This document shows, in pieces, positions 43,197-53,275 of a stretch of 64,000 bases of DNA. The stretch is from Klebsiella planticola ATCC 33531. GTDB lineage: Bacteria; Pseudomonadota; Gammaproteobacteria; Enterobacterales; Enterobacteriaceae. Each line of letters begins with the position of its first letter. Position 1 is the first letter of the stretch. A model generated the notes under the pieces. That model was not told where the DNA came from, made no database searches, and was given only the letters and a program-made list of their open reading frames with translations. The stretch is from NCBI RefSeq assembly GCF_000735435.1, contig NZ_JMPP01000012.1:1-64000 (forward strand), given 5' to 3'. Both the position numbers and the translations under genes were made by a program.

Positions 43197-44138
43197 ATGT
43201 TAGACAAAGTTTTGAGAATTGCCACACGGCAAAGCCCACTTGCGCTATGGCAGGCGCATTATGTGAAAGAGCGCCTTGAGTCCTGCCATCCTGGGCTGGC
43301 GGTGGAACTGGTGCCGATGGTCACTCGCGGCGACGTGCTCCTTGATACTCCGCTGGCAAAAGTGGGCGGCAAGGGCTTGTTTGTCAAAGAATTAGAACTG
43401 GCCATTATCGAAGGGCGCGCGGATATCGCCGTGCATTCCATGAAAGATGTTCCCGTCGAGTTTCCCGATGGACTGGGGCTGGTCACGATTTGCGAGCGCG
43501 AAGATCCGCGCGACGCCTTCGTCTCTAATCGCTATGCGTCAATCGATGCGTTGCCGCACGGCAGCATCGTTGGCACTTCCAGTTTACGCCGCCAGTGCCA
43601 GCTGGCAGCCCAACGTCCCGACCTGCAGATCCGCTCTCTGCGCGGTAACGTGGGGACCCGCCTCGGCAAACTCGATAGCGGCGAATATGATGCGATTATT
43701 CTGGCGGCCGCCGGGTTGAAACGCCTGGGGCTGGAGTCGCGTATTCGTCAACCGTTAACGCCGGAGCAGTCTCTGCCCGCGGTCGGCCAGGGGGCGGTCG
43801 GTATTGAATGTCGCCTTGACGATCAATGGACGCAAACCCTGTTAGCACCGCTGAATCATACGGAAACCGCCATCCGAGTCCGCGCGGAACGGGCGATGAA
43901 TACCCGGCTGGAAGGCGGCTGTCAGGTTCCGATCGGCAGCTACGCTGAGCTGATTAACGGTGAGCTGTGGCTGCGCGCGCTGGTCGGTGCGCCGGACGGT
44001 TCGCAGGTGGTGCGCGGTGAACGACGCGGCCAGCCGGAAGATGCCGAGCGTCTCGGCGTCTCGCTGGCGGAAGAGCTGCTGGATAGCGGCGCCCGCGACA
44101 TTCTCGCCGCCGTTTATGCAGGAGAAGCCCCTCGATGA
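43197..44138 (+). CDS. hemC: Hydroxymethylbilane synthase HemC
   Basis: Polymerises four porphobilinogens to hydroxymethylbilane in heme synthesis. It has 313 residues as in E. coli. Catalytic features are [20 protein letters not shown] (near 82-101), [15 protein letters not shown], and the dipyrromethane-cofactor Cys in [13 protein letters not shown] (near 242). The ATG at 43197 ([14 protein letters not shown]) fits; an in-frame ATG at 43170 adds 9 unconserved residues. It overlaps hemD by 4 nt (ATGA). Confidence 0.97.
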   Translation: MLDKVLRIATRQSPLALWQAHYVKERLESCHPGLAVELVPMVTRGDVLLDTPLAKVGGKGLFVKELELAIIEGRADIAVHSMKDVPVEFPDGLGLVTICEREDPRDAFVSNRYASIDALPHGSIVGTSSLRRQCQLAAQRPDLQIRSLRGNVGTRLGKLDSGEYDAIILAAAGLKRLGLESRIRQPLTPEQSLPAVGQGAVGIECRLDDQWTQTLLAPLNHTETAIRVRAERAMNTRLEGGCQVPIGSYAELINGELWLRALVGAPDGSQVVRGERRGQPEDAERLGVSLAEELLDSGARDILAAVYAGEAPR

Positions 44139-44875
44139 GTATCCTGGTCACCCGTCCGTTGCCCCAAAGTGAAGAGCTGGTCAGCCGCCTGCGCGCGCTA
44201 GGACATGTGGCCTGGAGTTTTCCACTCATCGAGTTTACCCCTGGACGCGAACTGCCTGCGCTAAGCGGCCAGCTGGCCGCCTTATCCGCGGGCGATCTTT
44301 TGTTTGCGCTCTCGCAGCATGCGGTAGAGTTTGCCCATGCTCGCCTGCATCAACTGGGCCAACGCTGGCCGAAAGCACCCGGCTATTTTGCGATTGGCCG
44401 TACTACGGCGCTGGCCCTGCATACGGTCAGTGGACAGAATATTCGCTACCCATTAGATCGGGAAATTAGCGAAGTCTTGCTACAATTACCTGAATTACAA
44501 AACATTGCCGGGAAGAAAGCCCTTCTTCTTCGCGGTAACGGCGGGCGGGAATTATTAGGCGAAACGCTCCGCGAGCGCGGCGCCGACGTCACTTTTTGTG
44601 AATGCTATCAACGTAGTGCAAAGCATTACGATGGCGCAGAAGAAGCAATGCGCTGGCAGTCCCGCGGCGTCACTACGCTGGTCGTCACCAGCGGCGAGAT
44701 GCTGCAACAGCTTTGGGCGCTGATACCCCAATGGTATCGCGAACGGTGGCTCCTTCGCTGTCGCATTTTAGTTGTCAGTGAACGCCTGGCCCGGCAGGCC
44801 CGTGAATTGGGCTGGCAGGATATCCAGGTTGCCGATAGCGCCGACAACGATGCGCTGCTACGCGCATTACAATAA
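44135..44875 (+). CDS. hemD: Uroporphyrinogen-III synthase HemD
   Basis: Cyclises hydroxymethylbilane with inversion of ring D to give uroporphyrinogen III. It has 246 residues as in E. coli. The family is poorly conserved; visible features are [22 protein letters not shown] at the N terminus, [11 protein letters not shown], and [13 protein letters not shown] in the second domain. It is coupled to hemC and is 21 nt before hemX. Confidence 0.96.
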   Translation: MSILVTRPLPQSEELVSRLRALGHVAWSFPLIEFTPGRELPALSGQLAALSAGDLLFALSQHAVEFAHARLHQLGQRWPKAPGYFAIGRTTALALHTVSGQNIRYPLDREISEVLLQLPELQNIAGKKALLLRGNGGRELLGETLRERGADVTFCECYQRSAKHYDGAEEAMRWQSRGVTTLVVTSGEMLQQLWALIPQWYRERWLLRCRILVVSERLARQARELGWQDIQVADSADNDALLRALQ

Positions 44876-44896
44876 CTCTCAACATTGGAAGCCATA

Positions 44897-46097
44897 ATGA
44901 CGGAACAACAAAACCAATCCGCCGTGGTTGAAGAGACCAGGGAGGCCGTGGACAAGGCGCCACAGCCAGAGAATACCGGAAAGAAAAACGGCGGTAATAA
45001 AACCAGCCTCGTTCTGAGCGCGGTGGCTATCGCCATTGCCCTCGCCGCTGGCGTCGGCCTGTTTGGTTTAAATAAACAGCAAGTATCACGGCAGAACGAG
45101 ACCAGCACGGCGCTCGCCGATCGGGTGGCGGAGCTGCAAAAAGCGCAAGAAAGCCAAAAAAAATGAACTCGAAGGTATTATCAAGCAGCAGGCGGACCAG
45201 CTAACCGAAGCGAAGCATCAGCAGGAGACGCTGGCGAAGCAGCTGGAAGACGTGCAGCAAAAAGTGGCCGTCATTTCCGGCAGCGATGCCAAAACCTGGC
45301 TGCTGGCGCAGGCTGATTTTCTGGTCAAATCGGCCGGGCGTAAGCTGTGGAGCGATCGGGACGTCACCACCGCCGCGGCGCTGTTAAAAAGCGCCGATGC
45401 CAGCCTCGCCGATATGAACGATCCGAGTCTGATTAGCGCCCGCCGCGCCATTACCGACGATATCGCCTCCCTGTCGGCGGTTAGCCAGGTCGACTACGAC
45501 GGTATCATCCTCAAGGTCAACCAGCTTGCTAACCAGATTGATAATCTGCGCCTTGCCGACAATAACGATGACGACTCCCCGATGGATTCCGACAGCGAAG
45601 AGCTCTCCAGCTCTATTGGCGAATGGCGCGTGAATCTGCAAAAGAGCTGGCAGAGCTTTATGGACAGCTTTATTACCATTCGTCGCCGCGACGAAACGGC
45701 AGTCCCGCTGCTGGCGCCAAACCAGGACATCTACCTGCGCGAAAATATTCGCTCCCGCCTGCTGGTTGCGGCACAAGCGGTACCGCGCCATCAGGAAGAG
45801 ACATACAAACAAGCGCTGGATAATGTTTCCACCTGGGTTCGCGCCTATTACGACACGGAAGATGCCACCACCAGGGCGTTTCTGGAAGATGTCGATAAGC
45901 TGAGTCAGCAAAGCATCACAATGAATGTACCGGAAAATCTGCAAAGTCAGGCCATTCTTGAGAAGCTGATGCAAACGCGGGTACGCAACCTGATGGCGCA
46001 GCCTGCCGTGACCCAGAGCAGTGCGCCGACGCCCCCTGCACCTGCGCCTGCACCTGCGCCTGCACCTGCGCCTGCACCTGCGCCACAAGGAGAGTAA
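44897..46097 (+). pseudogene. hemX: hemX, interrupted by a frameshift in an A8 run
   Basis: HemX is an inner-membrane protein of the hemCDXY operon whose exact role is unsettled. From the ATG at 44897 ([18 protein letters not shown]) the frame has a membrane helix ([20 protein letters not shown]) and stops at TGA right after AAA AAA. The rest of the protein continues in the +1 frame from [14 protein letters not shown] to the C terminus QGE at 46097. Removing one A from the run 45156-45163 restores about 399 residues (E. coli 393). Both halves are otherwise well conserved. It could be a real mutation, a slippage site or a read error. Confidence 0.85.
46035..46082 (+). repeat. 12-bp tandem repeat in the hemX 3' end
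   Basis: Four perfect copies of CCTGCACCTGCG encode a (Pro-Ala)8 tract in the HemX C-terminal tail. E. coli HemX has a shorter Pro-Ala tract, so copy number probably varies by slippage. Confidence 0.9.
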
Positions 46098-46100
46098 CGC

Positions 46101-47297
46101 ATGCTGAAAATTCTCTTACTCTTCGCACTGCTGATCGCCGGGATCGTTGTCGGCCCGATTATCTCCGGGCACCAGGGCTACGTTCTGATCCAGACCGATA
46201 ACTACAATATCGAAACCAGCGTAACCGGGCTGGCGATCATCATGATCCTCACCATGGTGGTACTGTTTGCGATTGAATGGCTGTTCCGCCGTATTTTCCG
46301 TACCGGCGCCCATACCCGCGGCTGGTTCGTGGGCCGCAAACGCCGTCGCGCACGTAAGCAAACCGAACAGGCGCTACTCAAGCTGGCGGAAGGCGACTAT
46401 CAGCAGGTTGAGAAGCTGATGGCGAAGAACGCCGATCATGCCGAGCAACCGGTGGTGAACTATCTGCTGGCGGCGGAAGCGGCCCAGCAGCGTGGTGATG
46501 AAGCCCGGGCGAATCAGCATCTGGAGCGCGCCACGGAGCTGGCCGGAGACGATTTGATTCCGGTCGAGATCGCGCGCGTGCGCCTGCAGCTGGCCCGCAA
46601 TGAAAACCATGCGGCCCGCCACGGCATTGATAAGCTGCTGGAGATTACCCCACGGCATCCGGAAGTCTTGCGTCTGGCCGAACAGGCCTATACCCGCACC
46701 GGCGCGTGGAATTCACTGCTGGATATCCTGCCGTCAATGGCAAAAGCCAACGTCAGCGATGAAGAGCACCGCGCCGCGCTGGAGCAGCAGGCCTGGATTG
46801 GCTTGATGGACCAGACCCTGGCCGATCGCGGAAGCGATGGATTACGTGAGTGGTGGAAAAACCAGAACCGCAAAACTCGCAGCCAGGTGCCTCTGCAGGT
46901 GGCGATGGCCAGTCTGCTCATCGAGAGCGACGATCACGATACCGCGCAGCAGATTATTATCGACGGACTGAAGAAGCAGTATGATGACCGCCTGGTGATG
47001 CTTATTCCGCGCCTGAAGACGAATAATCCGGAGCAGCTGGAAAAAGTGCTGCGTCAGCAGATTAAATCGGTCGGCGATCGGCCTTTACTGTGGAGCACGC
47101 TGGGGCAATCCCTGATGCGCCACGGCGAGTGGCAGGAGGCCAGCATCGCGTTCCGTGCTGCGCTGAAACAGCGCCCGGATGCCTTTGATTATGCATGGCT
47201 GGCCGATACGCTCGACCGTATGCATCAGCCAGAAGAAGCGGCATTAATGCGCCGTGATGGCCTGCTGCTAACGCTACAGAACAATCCTCAGCCTTAA
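46101..47297 (+). CDS. hemY: Heme biosynthesis-associated TPR protein HemY
   Basis: An inner-membrane protein with TPR repeats, operon partner of hemX and linked to regulation of heme synthesis; it is not the protoporphyrinogen oxidase of the same name in other bacteria. It has 398 residues as in E. coli. Two N-terminal membrane helices (about 1-60) precede the TPR region (about 90-380). It starts 3 nt after the hemX stop, with AAGGAGAG upstream. Confidence 0.97.
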   Translation: MLKILLLFALLIAGIVVGPIISGHQGYVLIQTDNYNIETSVTGLAIIMILTMVVLFAIEWLFRRIFRTGAHTRGWFVGRKRRRARKQTEQALLKLAEGDYQQVEKLMAKNADHAEQPVVNYLLAAEAAQQRGDEARANQHLERATELAGDDLIPVEIARVRLQLARNENHAARHGIDKLLEITPRHPEVLRLAEQAYTRTGAWNSLLDILPSMAKANVSDEEHRAALEQQAWIGLMDQTLADRGSDGLREWWKNQNRKTRSQVPLQVAMASLLIESDDHDTAQQIIIDGLKKQYDDRLVMLIPRLKTNNPEQLEKVLRQQIKSVGDRPLLWSTLGQSLMRHGEWQEASIAFRAALKQRPDAFDYAWLADTLDRMHQPEEAALMRRDGLLLTLQNNPQP

Positions 47298-47307
47298 CCT
47301 GCCTTTC

Positions 47308-47350
47308 CGCTATCGTCTCTTCCAGAGGCGATAGCGCGCTTCTTTTCGCC
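47308..47350 (+). terminator. Terminator of hemCDXY
   Basis: A CGCTATCG/CGATAGCG stem extended by CTCT/AGAG with a 3-nt loop (47308-47336) is followed by a short T-rich tail CTTCTTTTC. Confidence 0.75.
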
Positions 47351-47376
47351 CTCTTCTGCTCATACCGTTGCGACAT

Positions 47377-47636
47377 AAAAAAACGCCTGCACTGAAACCA
47401 GGGCAGGCGTTAAAACAGGTCTGTTTGACAACAAATTGGGTGCTTCACTCAACGTTATGTCCATGGTGTTTGATGAGACGGTACGCTGTATCTCTCAAGC
47501 TACGTCGAAGTAGCGTGAAGAACGTGCGTATAAACGCGACATCTGTCAGTGGACGATAAGCACCGTAAACGGCTCTGCATCATTCCTGAGTTTATGAGGC
47601 CCGAGGGCGAACATAAGAGATGGAATGAGCATCTAC
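47377..47636 (-). ncRNA. glmZ: Small RNA GlmZ (SraJ/RyiA), enlarged
   Basis: GlmZ activates glmS mRNA translation; its decay is controlled by RapZ, RNase E and the decoy GlmY. The minus-strand RNA begins GTAGATGCTCATTCCATCTC as in E. coli and has the same middle (GAGCCGTTTACGGTGCTTATC). It keeps the glmS-pairing region (ACCATGGACATAACGTTGAG) and ends in a terminator stem AACGCCTGC/GCAGGCGTT plus T7. A GATAAT -10 with TG extension lies at 47643-47648, 6 nt before the start. It is about 260 nt against about 207 in E. coli; the excess is at 47478-47535. Position next to hemY is as in E. coli. Confidence 0.93.
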
Positions 47637-47795
47637 CCGTTTATTATCGCACAGGTTCCGTGGAAATTGCATCAGCCACAGCGGTAAATTGGGAGGATTC
47701 CGGGCACGAAATTACGCGTTCGCATAACGCACGGATAGCCGTTTTTTATTCGGGAGATCAGGGAGATAGAAGATTGTCGCGCTACGGCAGAAAAC

Positions 47796-47819
47796 AAAAA
47801 ACCCCGCCGAAGCGGGGTT
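47796..47819 (-). terminator. Terminator of the argX-hisR-leuT-proM tRNA operon
   Basis: On the minus strand CCCCGC-TTCG-GCGGGG (47802-47817) is followed by TTTTTTG, just past tRNA-Pro. Confidence 0.92.
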
Positions 47820-47825
47820 CAAAAT

Positions 47826-47902
47826 TGGTCGGCGAGAGAGGATTCGAACCTCCGACCCACTGGTCCCAAACCAGTTGCGCTACCAAGCTGCGCTACTCGC
47901 CG
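47826..47902 (-). tRNA. proM: tRNA-Pro (anticodon TGG)
   Basis: A 77-nt tRNA with encoded CCA, cloverleaf intact: acceptor CGGCGAG pairs with CTCGCCG and the anticodon loop reads TTTGGGA. Last gene of the four-tRNA operon. Confidence 0.97.
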
Positions 47903-47944
47903 ATGTACTGCTTTTTGAATTTTTAGTTCAATTCGTTAAAGTCG

Positions 47945-48031
47945 TGGTGCGAGGGGGGGGACTTGAACCCCCACGTCCGTAAGAACACTAACACCTGAAG
48001 CTAGCGCGTCTACCAATTCCGCCACCTTCGC
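47945..48031 (-). tRNA. leuT: tRNA-Leu (anticodon CAG)
   Basis: An 87-nt class II tRNA with long variable arm (TGTTCTTACGGACG) and encoded CCA. The acceptor GCGAAGG pairs with CCTCGC with a G-T contact, as in E. coli leuT. Confidence 0.97.
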
Positions 48032-48053
48032 ATTTCACAACTCTATCAAATAA

Positions 48054-48130
48054 TGGGGTGGCTAATGGGATTCGAACCCACGACAACTGGAATCACAATC
48101 CAGGGCTCTACCAACTGAGCTATAGCCACC
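48054..48130 (-). tRNA. hisR: tRNA-His (anticodon GTG)
   Basis: A 77-nt tRNA with encoded CCA and anticodon loop TTGTGAT. It has the extra 5' G pairing with the discriminator C that marks tRNA-His. Confidence 0.97.
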
Positions 48131-48196
48131 ACTGCAAATCTTTTCACGCGGCACTGTTAAATCAACAGTCCACCGCAGCTCAAGCACCGGGTTAAA

Positions 48197-48273
<77 letters not shown>

Positions 48274-48294
48274 TTAGCGCCGTTGCGGGGTCGG

Positions 48295-48323
48295 ATAATA
48301 CGGACTTCCCCCCCCGCTGTCTA
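48295..48323 (-). promoter_or_regulatory. Promoter of the argX tRNA operon
   Basis: A -35 TAGACA (48318-48323), a 17-bp spacer containing G8, and a -10 TATTAT (48295-48300) on minus, with a GC-rich discriminator (CCGACCCCGC) typical of stringently controlled tRNA promoters. Confidence 0.85.
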
Positions 48324-48375
48324 GTGCCTTTTTAAATAAAATTTCTGTTTGGTCACGCTTTGTGCACTTTGGCGT

Positions 48376-49761
48376 TTATTCCGTCGTTTTATCGACATTT
48401 CCATGTCGACCGAGACCAAACGCCTTATAAATAAGCGTCACGAGGGCCAGGAAAAGTATTCCGACGAACAGCGACATACGGGTGTCGTCATTAAAGCCCA
48501 TACCTATCAGCACACAAACCAGAAACGCCATCGTGAAATAGTTGGCCCACGGGAACAGCAGCGAACGGAACGGGTGGCTGGCCATCTCCTCCTGATGCGC
48601 ACGACGAAAACGCAGCTGACTAATCAGAATCACAAACCACGGCACCATACCCGGCAATACGCTGGCACTGTAAACATAGACGAAGACCCGCTGCGGGTTG
48701 GGAATAATATAGTTCAGACAGGAGCCAATCAGCAGAATCAGAATCGACAGCGCGACGCCCACGGCCGGCACGCCATTGCGCGAAACTTTCGCCATTGCCG
48801 CAGGCAGTTGCCGGTTGCGCGCCAGCGCGTAGAGCATACGACCGCAGCTGTACATCCCGCTATTACAGCCGGAAAGCGCCGCCGTCAGCACCACAAAGTT
48901 GATAATACCCGCCGCCGCAGTAATACCGATTTTCGCAAAGGTCAGAACGAACGGGCTGCCGCCGGAACCAATTTGATTCCACGGGAAAATCGTGACAATC
49001 ACGAAAATCGCGCCCACATAAAAAATCAGGATACGCCACAGGACCTTGCCCACCGCACTGCGCAGCGTGACCTGCGGATTCTTCGCCTCACCGGCGGTGA
49101 TGCCGATAAGTTCAACCCCCTGATAGGAGGCCACCACGATACACAGCGCCGTCAGGAATCCTTTCCAGCCGCCGGCGAAAAAGCCCCCGTGTTCGGTCAG
49201 ATTGCCAAATCCGATGGAGTGCCCGCCGTTGCCAAAACCAAAGAAGATCACCCCCAGCCCGACGACGATCATCACGATAATGGTGGTGACTTTAATCATC
49301 GCGAACCAGAATTCGATCTCACCATACAGGCGTACTGCGGCCAGGTTTGCCAGCGCCACCAGCCCGACGGCAATAAGCGCCGGTATCCACTGCGCCATAT
49401 CCGGGAACCAGAACTGCACATACACCCCGATGGCCGTAATCTCCGAGATCCCGACCGCCATCCACATAAACCAATATGACCAGGCGGTAAGATAGCCGAA
49501 AAACGGGCTCATATAGCGGTGCGCGTAAACGGCGAATGAACCGGTCACCGGCTCAAGGAACAGCATTTCGCCCATCGAGCGCATGATAAAGAAGACAAAT
49601 AAACCGGCGATAATATACGCCAGCAGGACCGAAGGACCGGCCCATTTCAGCGTGCTTGCCGCCCCCATAAACAAACCCACGCCAATCGTCCCGCCAAGGG
49701 CGATAAGCTCAATGTGTCTGGCCTCCAGTCCGCGCTGGAGTTCCGCTTTTTTCTCTGTCAT
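48376..49761 (-). CDS. yifK: APC-family amino acid transporter YifK
   Basis: A 12-span inner-membrane permease of the amino acid-polyamine-organocation superfamily; in E. coli and Salmonella it has been linked to threonine/serine uptake and Lrp and GcvB control. It has 461 residues as in E. coli. The family motif [20 protein letters not shown] is at about 11-30. The ATG at 49761 ([11 protein letters not shown]) has AGAGG 7 nt upstream. Just before it, CAAACACAA could pair with the G/U-rich region of GcvB, which I infer only. Confidence 0.95.
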   Translation of the reverse strand: MTEKKAELQRGLEARHIELIALGGTIGVGLFMGAASTLKWAGPSVLLAYIIAGLFVFFIMRSMGEMLFLEPVTGSFAVYAHRYMSPFFGYLTAWSYWFMWMAVGISEITAIGVYVQFWFPDMAQWIPALIAVGLVALANLAAVRLYGEIEFWFAMIKVTTIIVMIVVGLGVIFFGFGNGGHSIGFGNLTEHGGFFAGGWKGFLTALCIVVASYQGVELIGITAGEAKNPQVTLRSAVGKVLWRILIFYVGAIFVIVTIFPWNQIGSGGSPFVLTFAKIGITAAAGIINFVVLTAALSGCNSGMYSCGRMLYALARNRQLPAAMAKVSRNGVPAVGVALSILILLIGSCLNYIIPNPQRVFVYVYSASVLPGMVPWFVILISQLRFRRAHQEEMASHPFRSLLFPWANYFTMAFLVCVLIGMGFNDDTRMSLFVGILFLALVTLIYKAFGLGRHGNVDKTTE

Positions 49762-50100
49762 ATAACCTCTTGTGTTTGCCCTGCTTCCGGTTTTTGTTCC
49801 TCGTCCATTGAGCGGCACGCCTGAGGGCCGACCTTACCCCCACCCGTAGCACAGCGATTCATGCCGTCGGGAGTGACAGGTTTGCCATGGCGTGACCCGC
49901 GAATGGTCTTGCCCATATACCGGTTATTTTTATTAATGAATGAAAGGAAATGTCCTTGCCTGCACGACGGCACACGCTGCCCGCCGTGCATTAAGCATGC
50001 GAATGGTTAATGAATTTTCAGGAAATGGCAAATAAAGTATCAGGCGAGTGACAGTAGTAAACACAATACGTACGTAAACTCGCCAGTTTGCAGTGGAATA
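49762..50100. other. Gap between wecG and yifK
   Basis: No gene is seen in this 339-bp stretch. It holds the yifK 5' leader and an imperfect inverted repeat (GCACGACGGCA / TGCCCGCCGTGC, about 49961-49989) without a T tract. I could not fix a promoter. A 77-codon minus-strand frame here starting at 49991 runs into yifK out of frame and has no family features. Confidence 0.5.
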
Positions 50101-50841
50101 TCAGAGCTGACCGGTATAATACCAACGTAAATATCGCAGCAGGCGAATCTGTCTTTTAATCCGACTCGGCTGAGAGACCAAACGATAGAACCACTCCAGA
50201 CCCAGGTTTTGCCAGAATTTTGGCGCCCGGTGGACATGGCCGGTGAAAACATCGTAGGTGCCGCCAACCCCCATATACAGCGCCTGCGGATAGACCTCCC
50301 GGCAGTCGCGCATCAGGATCTCCTGACGCGGCGATCCCATCGCCACGGTTACGATTTTCGCACCGCTATCGCGAATACGCTCAAACAACGCCTGGCGTCG
50401 ATCGGCAGCGAAATACCCATCCTGACTGCCGACAATATTGACCTTCCAGCGGGCACGCAGCTGCGCCTCCGTCTGTGCCAGCACCTCCGGCTTGCCGCCA
50501 ACCAGGAAGACCGGGGTCCCCTGTGCGCCCGCCCGTTCCATCAGCGCTTCCCAGAGGTCAGCGCCCGCCACGCGCGAAACCTGAGCCTGAGGGTATTTTT
50601 TACGCAGTGAGCGCACGACGCTGATGCCATCGGCATATTTAAACTCTGCGGCTTCAATCAGTGCCCGTACGTCAGGATTATCCTCAACCGCCAGCATCTT
50701 CTCTGCGTTGATCGCCACCAGCGTTCCCTGGCGGATAGTGCCGTCCGCATACAGATAGTCCAGAGCGTGCTGCATATTGCGCCAACCAATGAGTTGTAAC
50801 CCTCTCAGCAGATACAACGGCGCAGAAATAGTCTCAGTCAT
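50101..50841 (-). CDS. wecG: UDP-ManNAcA transferase WecG (RffM)
   Basis: Adds N-acetyl-mannosaminuronic acid to lipid I to make lipid II of ECA. It has 246 residues as in E. coli, in the WecG/TagA/CpsF family. Family motifs visible are [27 protein letters not shown] and [11 protein letters not shown]. The ATG at 50841 is chosen because AAGGA is 5 nt upstream; another ATG two codons earlier overlaps that Shine-Dalgarno. It is the last gene of the wec operon and 8 nt after wzyE. Confidence 0.96.
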   Translation of the reverse strand: MTETISAPLYLLRGLQLIGWRNMQHALDYLYADGTIRQGTLVAINAEKMLAVEDNPDVRALIEAAEFKYADGISVVRSLRKKYPQAQVSRVAGADLWEALMERAGAQGTPVFLVGGKPEVLAQTEAQLRARWKVNIVGSQDGYFAADRRQALFERIRDSGAKIVTVAMGSPRQEILMRDCREVYPQALYMGVGGTYDVFTGHVHRAPKFWQNLGLEWFYRLVSQPSRIKRQIRLLRYLRWYYTGQL

Positions 50842-50849
50842 GTCCATCC

Positions 50850-52199
50850 TTATCTGACCTGAGGTTGCGAAAGCGGTTTAACCCGCCGGTGAATCAGTCC
50901 CGCGCTATCCAGGAACCAGTACAGCAATTTCGCCGCCAGTAAGCAGATACCAAAGATCACGAGGAAAAACACCACGCGGGAGCCAAATGAGTCCAGCCCT
51001 TCGCGCGCCAGCACTATCATGTTGAAGATAGCGCCAAAACAGAAACTGTGCAGGATAGCCGCTTTATAACGGTTACTCTCGCGGTTACCCAGCTCATACA
51101 GCCAGTCGAACCATTTGATAATCAGTCCGACCGCCACCGCGCCCAGCGGAACAAACCAGATCCCCCCCATCACCACCAGCGAGCCGATCAGCGTCGGCGA
51201 GATAGCCAGGCCGGAGTGGTTATTCAGCACTTCCCAGGTAAAGTAGTTAGCGGTATTGAGCACCATCGACGGTCGGCTATGCCACATCCAGCTGGGGATA
51301 AAGACGTAGAAATCCCTGATCATCGGCGCCAGCCCCTGGAAGGCGATCTTGTCGTAGTTTTGCAGCAGCAGCGCCAGATTCTCCCACGGCGAAAACGTAT
51401 CGCGGGTCAGATAGAGGAAGGTATAAAACGCTTCATCGCCGCTGACGTTCATGCCATAGCGCTTAAGCGCCAGCCAGAACATTCCCACAATACCCAGGAC
51501 GCCAGCCGCCGCCAGCATCCACAGGCTGATCCAGCCGCGAATAATGCCGATAAACAGGAAAATGGCGAAAGCGATAATGATATTCGCGCGGGTACCGCCG
51601 ACAATGGCATAGGTCAACAGCCCAAACGCCACGGTGCTGAGCAGGAAGAATATCCACGCCTTATAATCCTGGCGCAGGAAATAGACCACCAGCATCGCCG
51701 GGATAAAGAAATAGAAAAAGCGCTTCAGCGCCACGCCGGAGACTTCGGCAGAGAAGATCTGACTGTAAGAGTTGAGCTTAAACAGCAGGAAGCCATTGTG
51801 GGCAAAGAAAATCCCGACGCACAGCAGCGCTACGCCCAGCAGAATGATCCATGCCAGATGCGTTTCCACGCGGTTCATCGTAAATAGTGGCCGTCGCTGG
51901 CTGTCGTGCGTGGCCGAACGCAGACGCGTTTTATAGGTCACGTAATAGACCGCATAGAAACAGACCGACACCAGCAAGGTTTGCAGCAACACGTCCGGCG
52001 GAGCAACGCTGACATCAAAGCGGAACACCAGGATACTGGTCAGCGGGAAACCAAAGAAGAAGGTCAGCAGAAACAACAACGAGAAGAACACATTGAAGTT
52101 AAAGCGCACGCGGCGAAACTCAAAATACGTCGCGGTGGCGATAAACAGCGTTGACAGCAGCCAGACCACCAGCAGCCCGCAAAATTGCATTAATGTCAT
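50850..52199 (-). CDS. wzyE: ECA polymerase WzyE
   Basis: The inner-membrane polymerase that joins ECA trisaccharide repeats. It has 449 residues (E. coli 450) with about eleven predicted spans, starting [21 protein letters not shown] large periplasmic loop in the second half contains [21 protein letters not shown]. It overlaps wecF upstream by 4 nt and is 8 nt before wecG. Chain length is set by WzzE. Confidence 0.96.
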   Translation of the reverse strand: MTLMQFCGLLVVWLLSTLFIATATYFEFRRVRFNFNVFFSLLFLLTFFFGFPLTSILVFRFDVSVAPPDVLLQTLLVSVCFYAVYYVTYKTRLRSATHDSQRRPLFTMNRVETHLAWIILLGVALLCVGIFFAHNGFLLFKLNSYSQIFSAEVSGVALKRFFYFFIPAMLVVYFLRQDYKAWIFFLLSTVAFGLLTYAIVGGTRANIIIAFAIFLFIGIIRGWISLWMLAAAGVLGIVGMFWLALKRYGMNVSGDEAFYTFLYLTRDTFSPWENLALLLQNYDKIAFQGLAPMIRDFYVFIPSWMWHSRPSMVLNTANYFTWEVLNNHSGLAISPTLIGSLVVMGGIWFVPLGAVAVGLIIKWFDWLYELGNRESNRYKAAILHSFCFGAIFNMIVLAREGLDSFGSRVVFFLVIFGICLLAAKLLYWFLDSAGLIHRRVKPLSQPQVR

Positions 52200-53275
52200 G
52201 CGTTGACCCCCGCGGCAATCTGCAATGCCTGCTGCCAGCCCGCCAGGTAGTTCGGCCGGAAGAAAGCAATCTGGTTCTTATCAACGCTCGCCAGCTGACG
52301 CTGGGCTTCACGCACTACGTCAACATCCAGCGCATCGCCAGTAAACAGCACCGGAATATTCTGCTCCGTCATATCCTGCCAGAACGGGTTTTCCCGGTTC
52401 AGCACACAGGGTATCCCTGCCTGAATTAATAAACATAGTGTCCCGATGCCCTGCTGGCGAGCAAACAGGAAATAGCCCAGATCGCAGCAGCGCAGCAGAT
52501 TCAGATAATCAGGAAACGCCAGCTTCTCACTGAGAATCTGCAGGTGGGTGGCGCTAAACAGTGCAGCGCCCGCTTCACGGACCTCGTTAATATAGTCCGT
52601 ATTATTTTCCGGATACCCCATCGGCACGATCACGTTTACCGTATCGCCAAATTGCTGATGGATAGCACGCAGCGCCGCAATATGCTCATTACTGCGGTCA
52701 CCCGAGTTCCCGACCAGAATCGTCAGCGTCTCGGCGCGCGGTGCGCTCTCGGCCAGCGAATTAAGCGCCGGATCCATGCGCGTCGGAAAATAGAGCAGTT
52801 CGCCGGGCACGCGCGGATGACGGCGAGCGAACCAGCTGAGATCGCCCCGGGTGGCAAAAACGCGCCCGACCCGACTCTGGGCAAGGCGCCGCAGCGGATA
52901 GAACAGGCGAAACTTCAGGCTGGACGAATTTTCATACAGGTCGGCACCCCAGATATGCCAGTTAAACTGGGCAGGACGAATCCCCCCGCTTAGCAGCGCC
53001 AGCCACAGCCCGGTATTAAACTGGCCGTGGAAGAAAAAGCGCTGTCGGCGATCGGCTTTTGCCAGAGTTATCACCGCCTGCGCCAGGGATTTTTTCCCGG
53101 GATAACAGGTGACAGATAATGCCGGGTAGGCCTCGCGCACTCCTGTTGCATCACCGACGACCATAAACCTACGCGCCTGCTCGTCATGGGCGGCCAGCTC
53201 GTCATTAAAGAACCGTAAAACGGTCTGGTTGTGGTGCGGGATATCCGATCCCAGTACATGTATCAGTGCTGTCAT
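52196..53275 (-). CDS. wecF: TDP-Fuc4NAc transferase WecF (RffT)
   Basis: Adds 4-acetamido-4,6-dideoxy-galactose to lipid II, completing the ECA trisaccharide lipid III. It has 359 residues as in E. coli (glycosyltransferase family 56). It begins [20 protein letters not shown]; a conserved region is [14 protein letters not shown]. It overlaps wzxE and wzyE by 4 nt each (ATGA-type). Confidence 0.96.
   Translation of the reverse strand: MTALIHVLGSDIPHHNQTVLRFFNDELAAHDEQARRFMVVGDATGVREAYPALSVTCYPGKKSLAQAVITLAKADRRQRFFFHGQFNTGLWLALLSGGIRPAQFNWHIWGADLYENSSSLKFRLFYPLRRLAQSRVGRVFATRGDLSWFARRHPRVPGELLYFPTRMDPALNSLAESAPRAETLTILVGNSGDRSNEHIAALRAIHQQFGDTVNVIVPMGYPENNTDYINEVREAGAALFSATHLQILSEKLAFPDYLNLLRCCDLGYFLFARQQGIGTLCLLIQAGIPCVLNRENPFWQDMTEQNIPVLFTGDALDVDVVREAQRQLASVDKNQIAFFRPNYLAGWQQALQIAAGVNA

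Noticed and set aside
46035-46082. Short direct repeats as a possible CRISPR-like array
   Set aside because: Contiguous 12-bp units without spacers inside a coding region; simple tandem repeat.
47549-47926. A 125-codon plus-strand frame after hemY
   Set aside because: It runs through the antisense of GlmZ and ends in the antisense of tRNA-Pro; no Shine-Dalgarno or family features.
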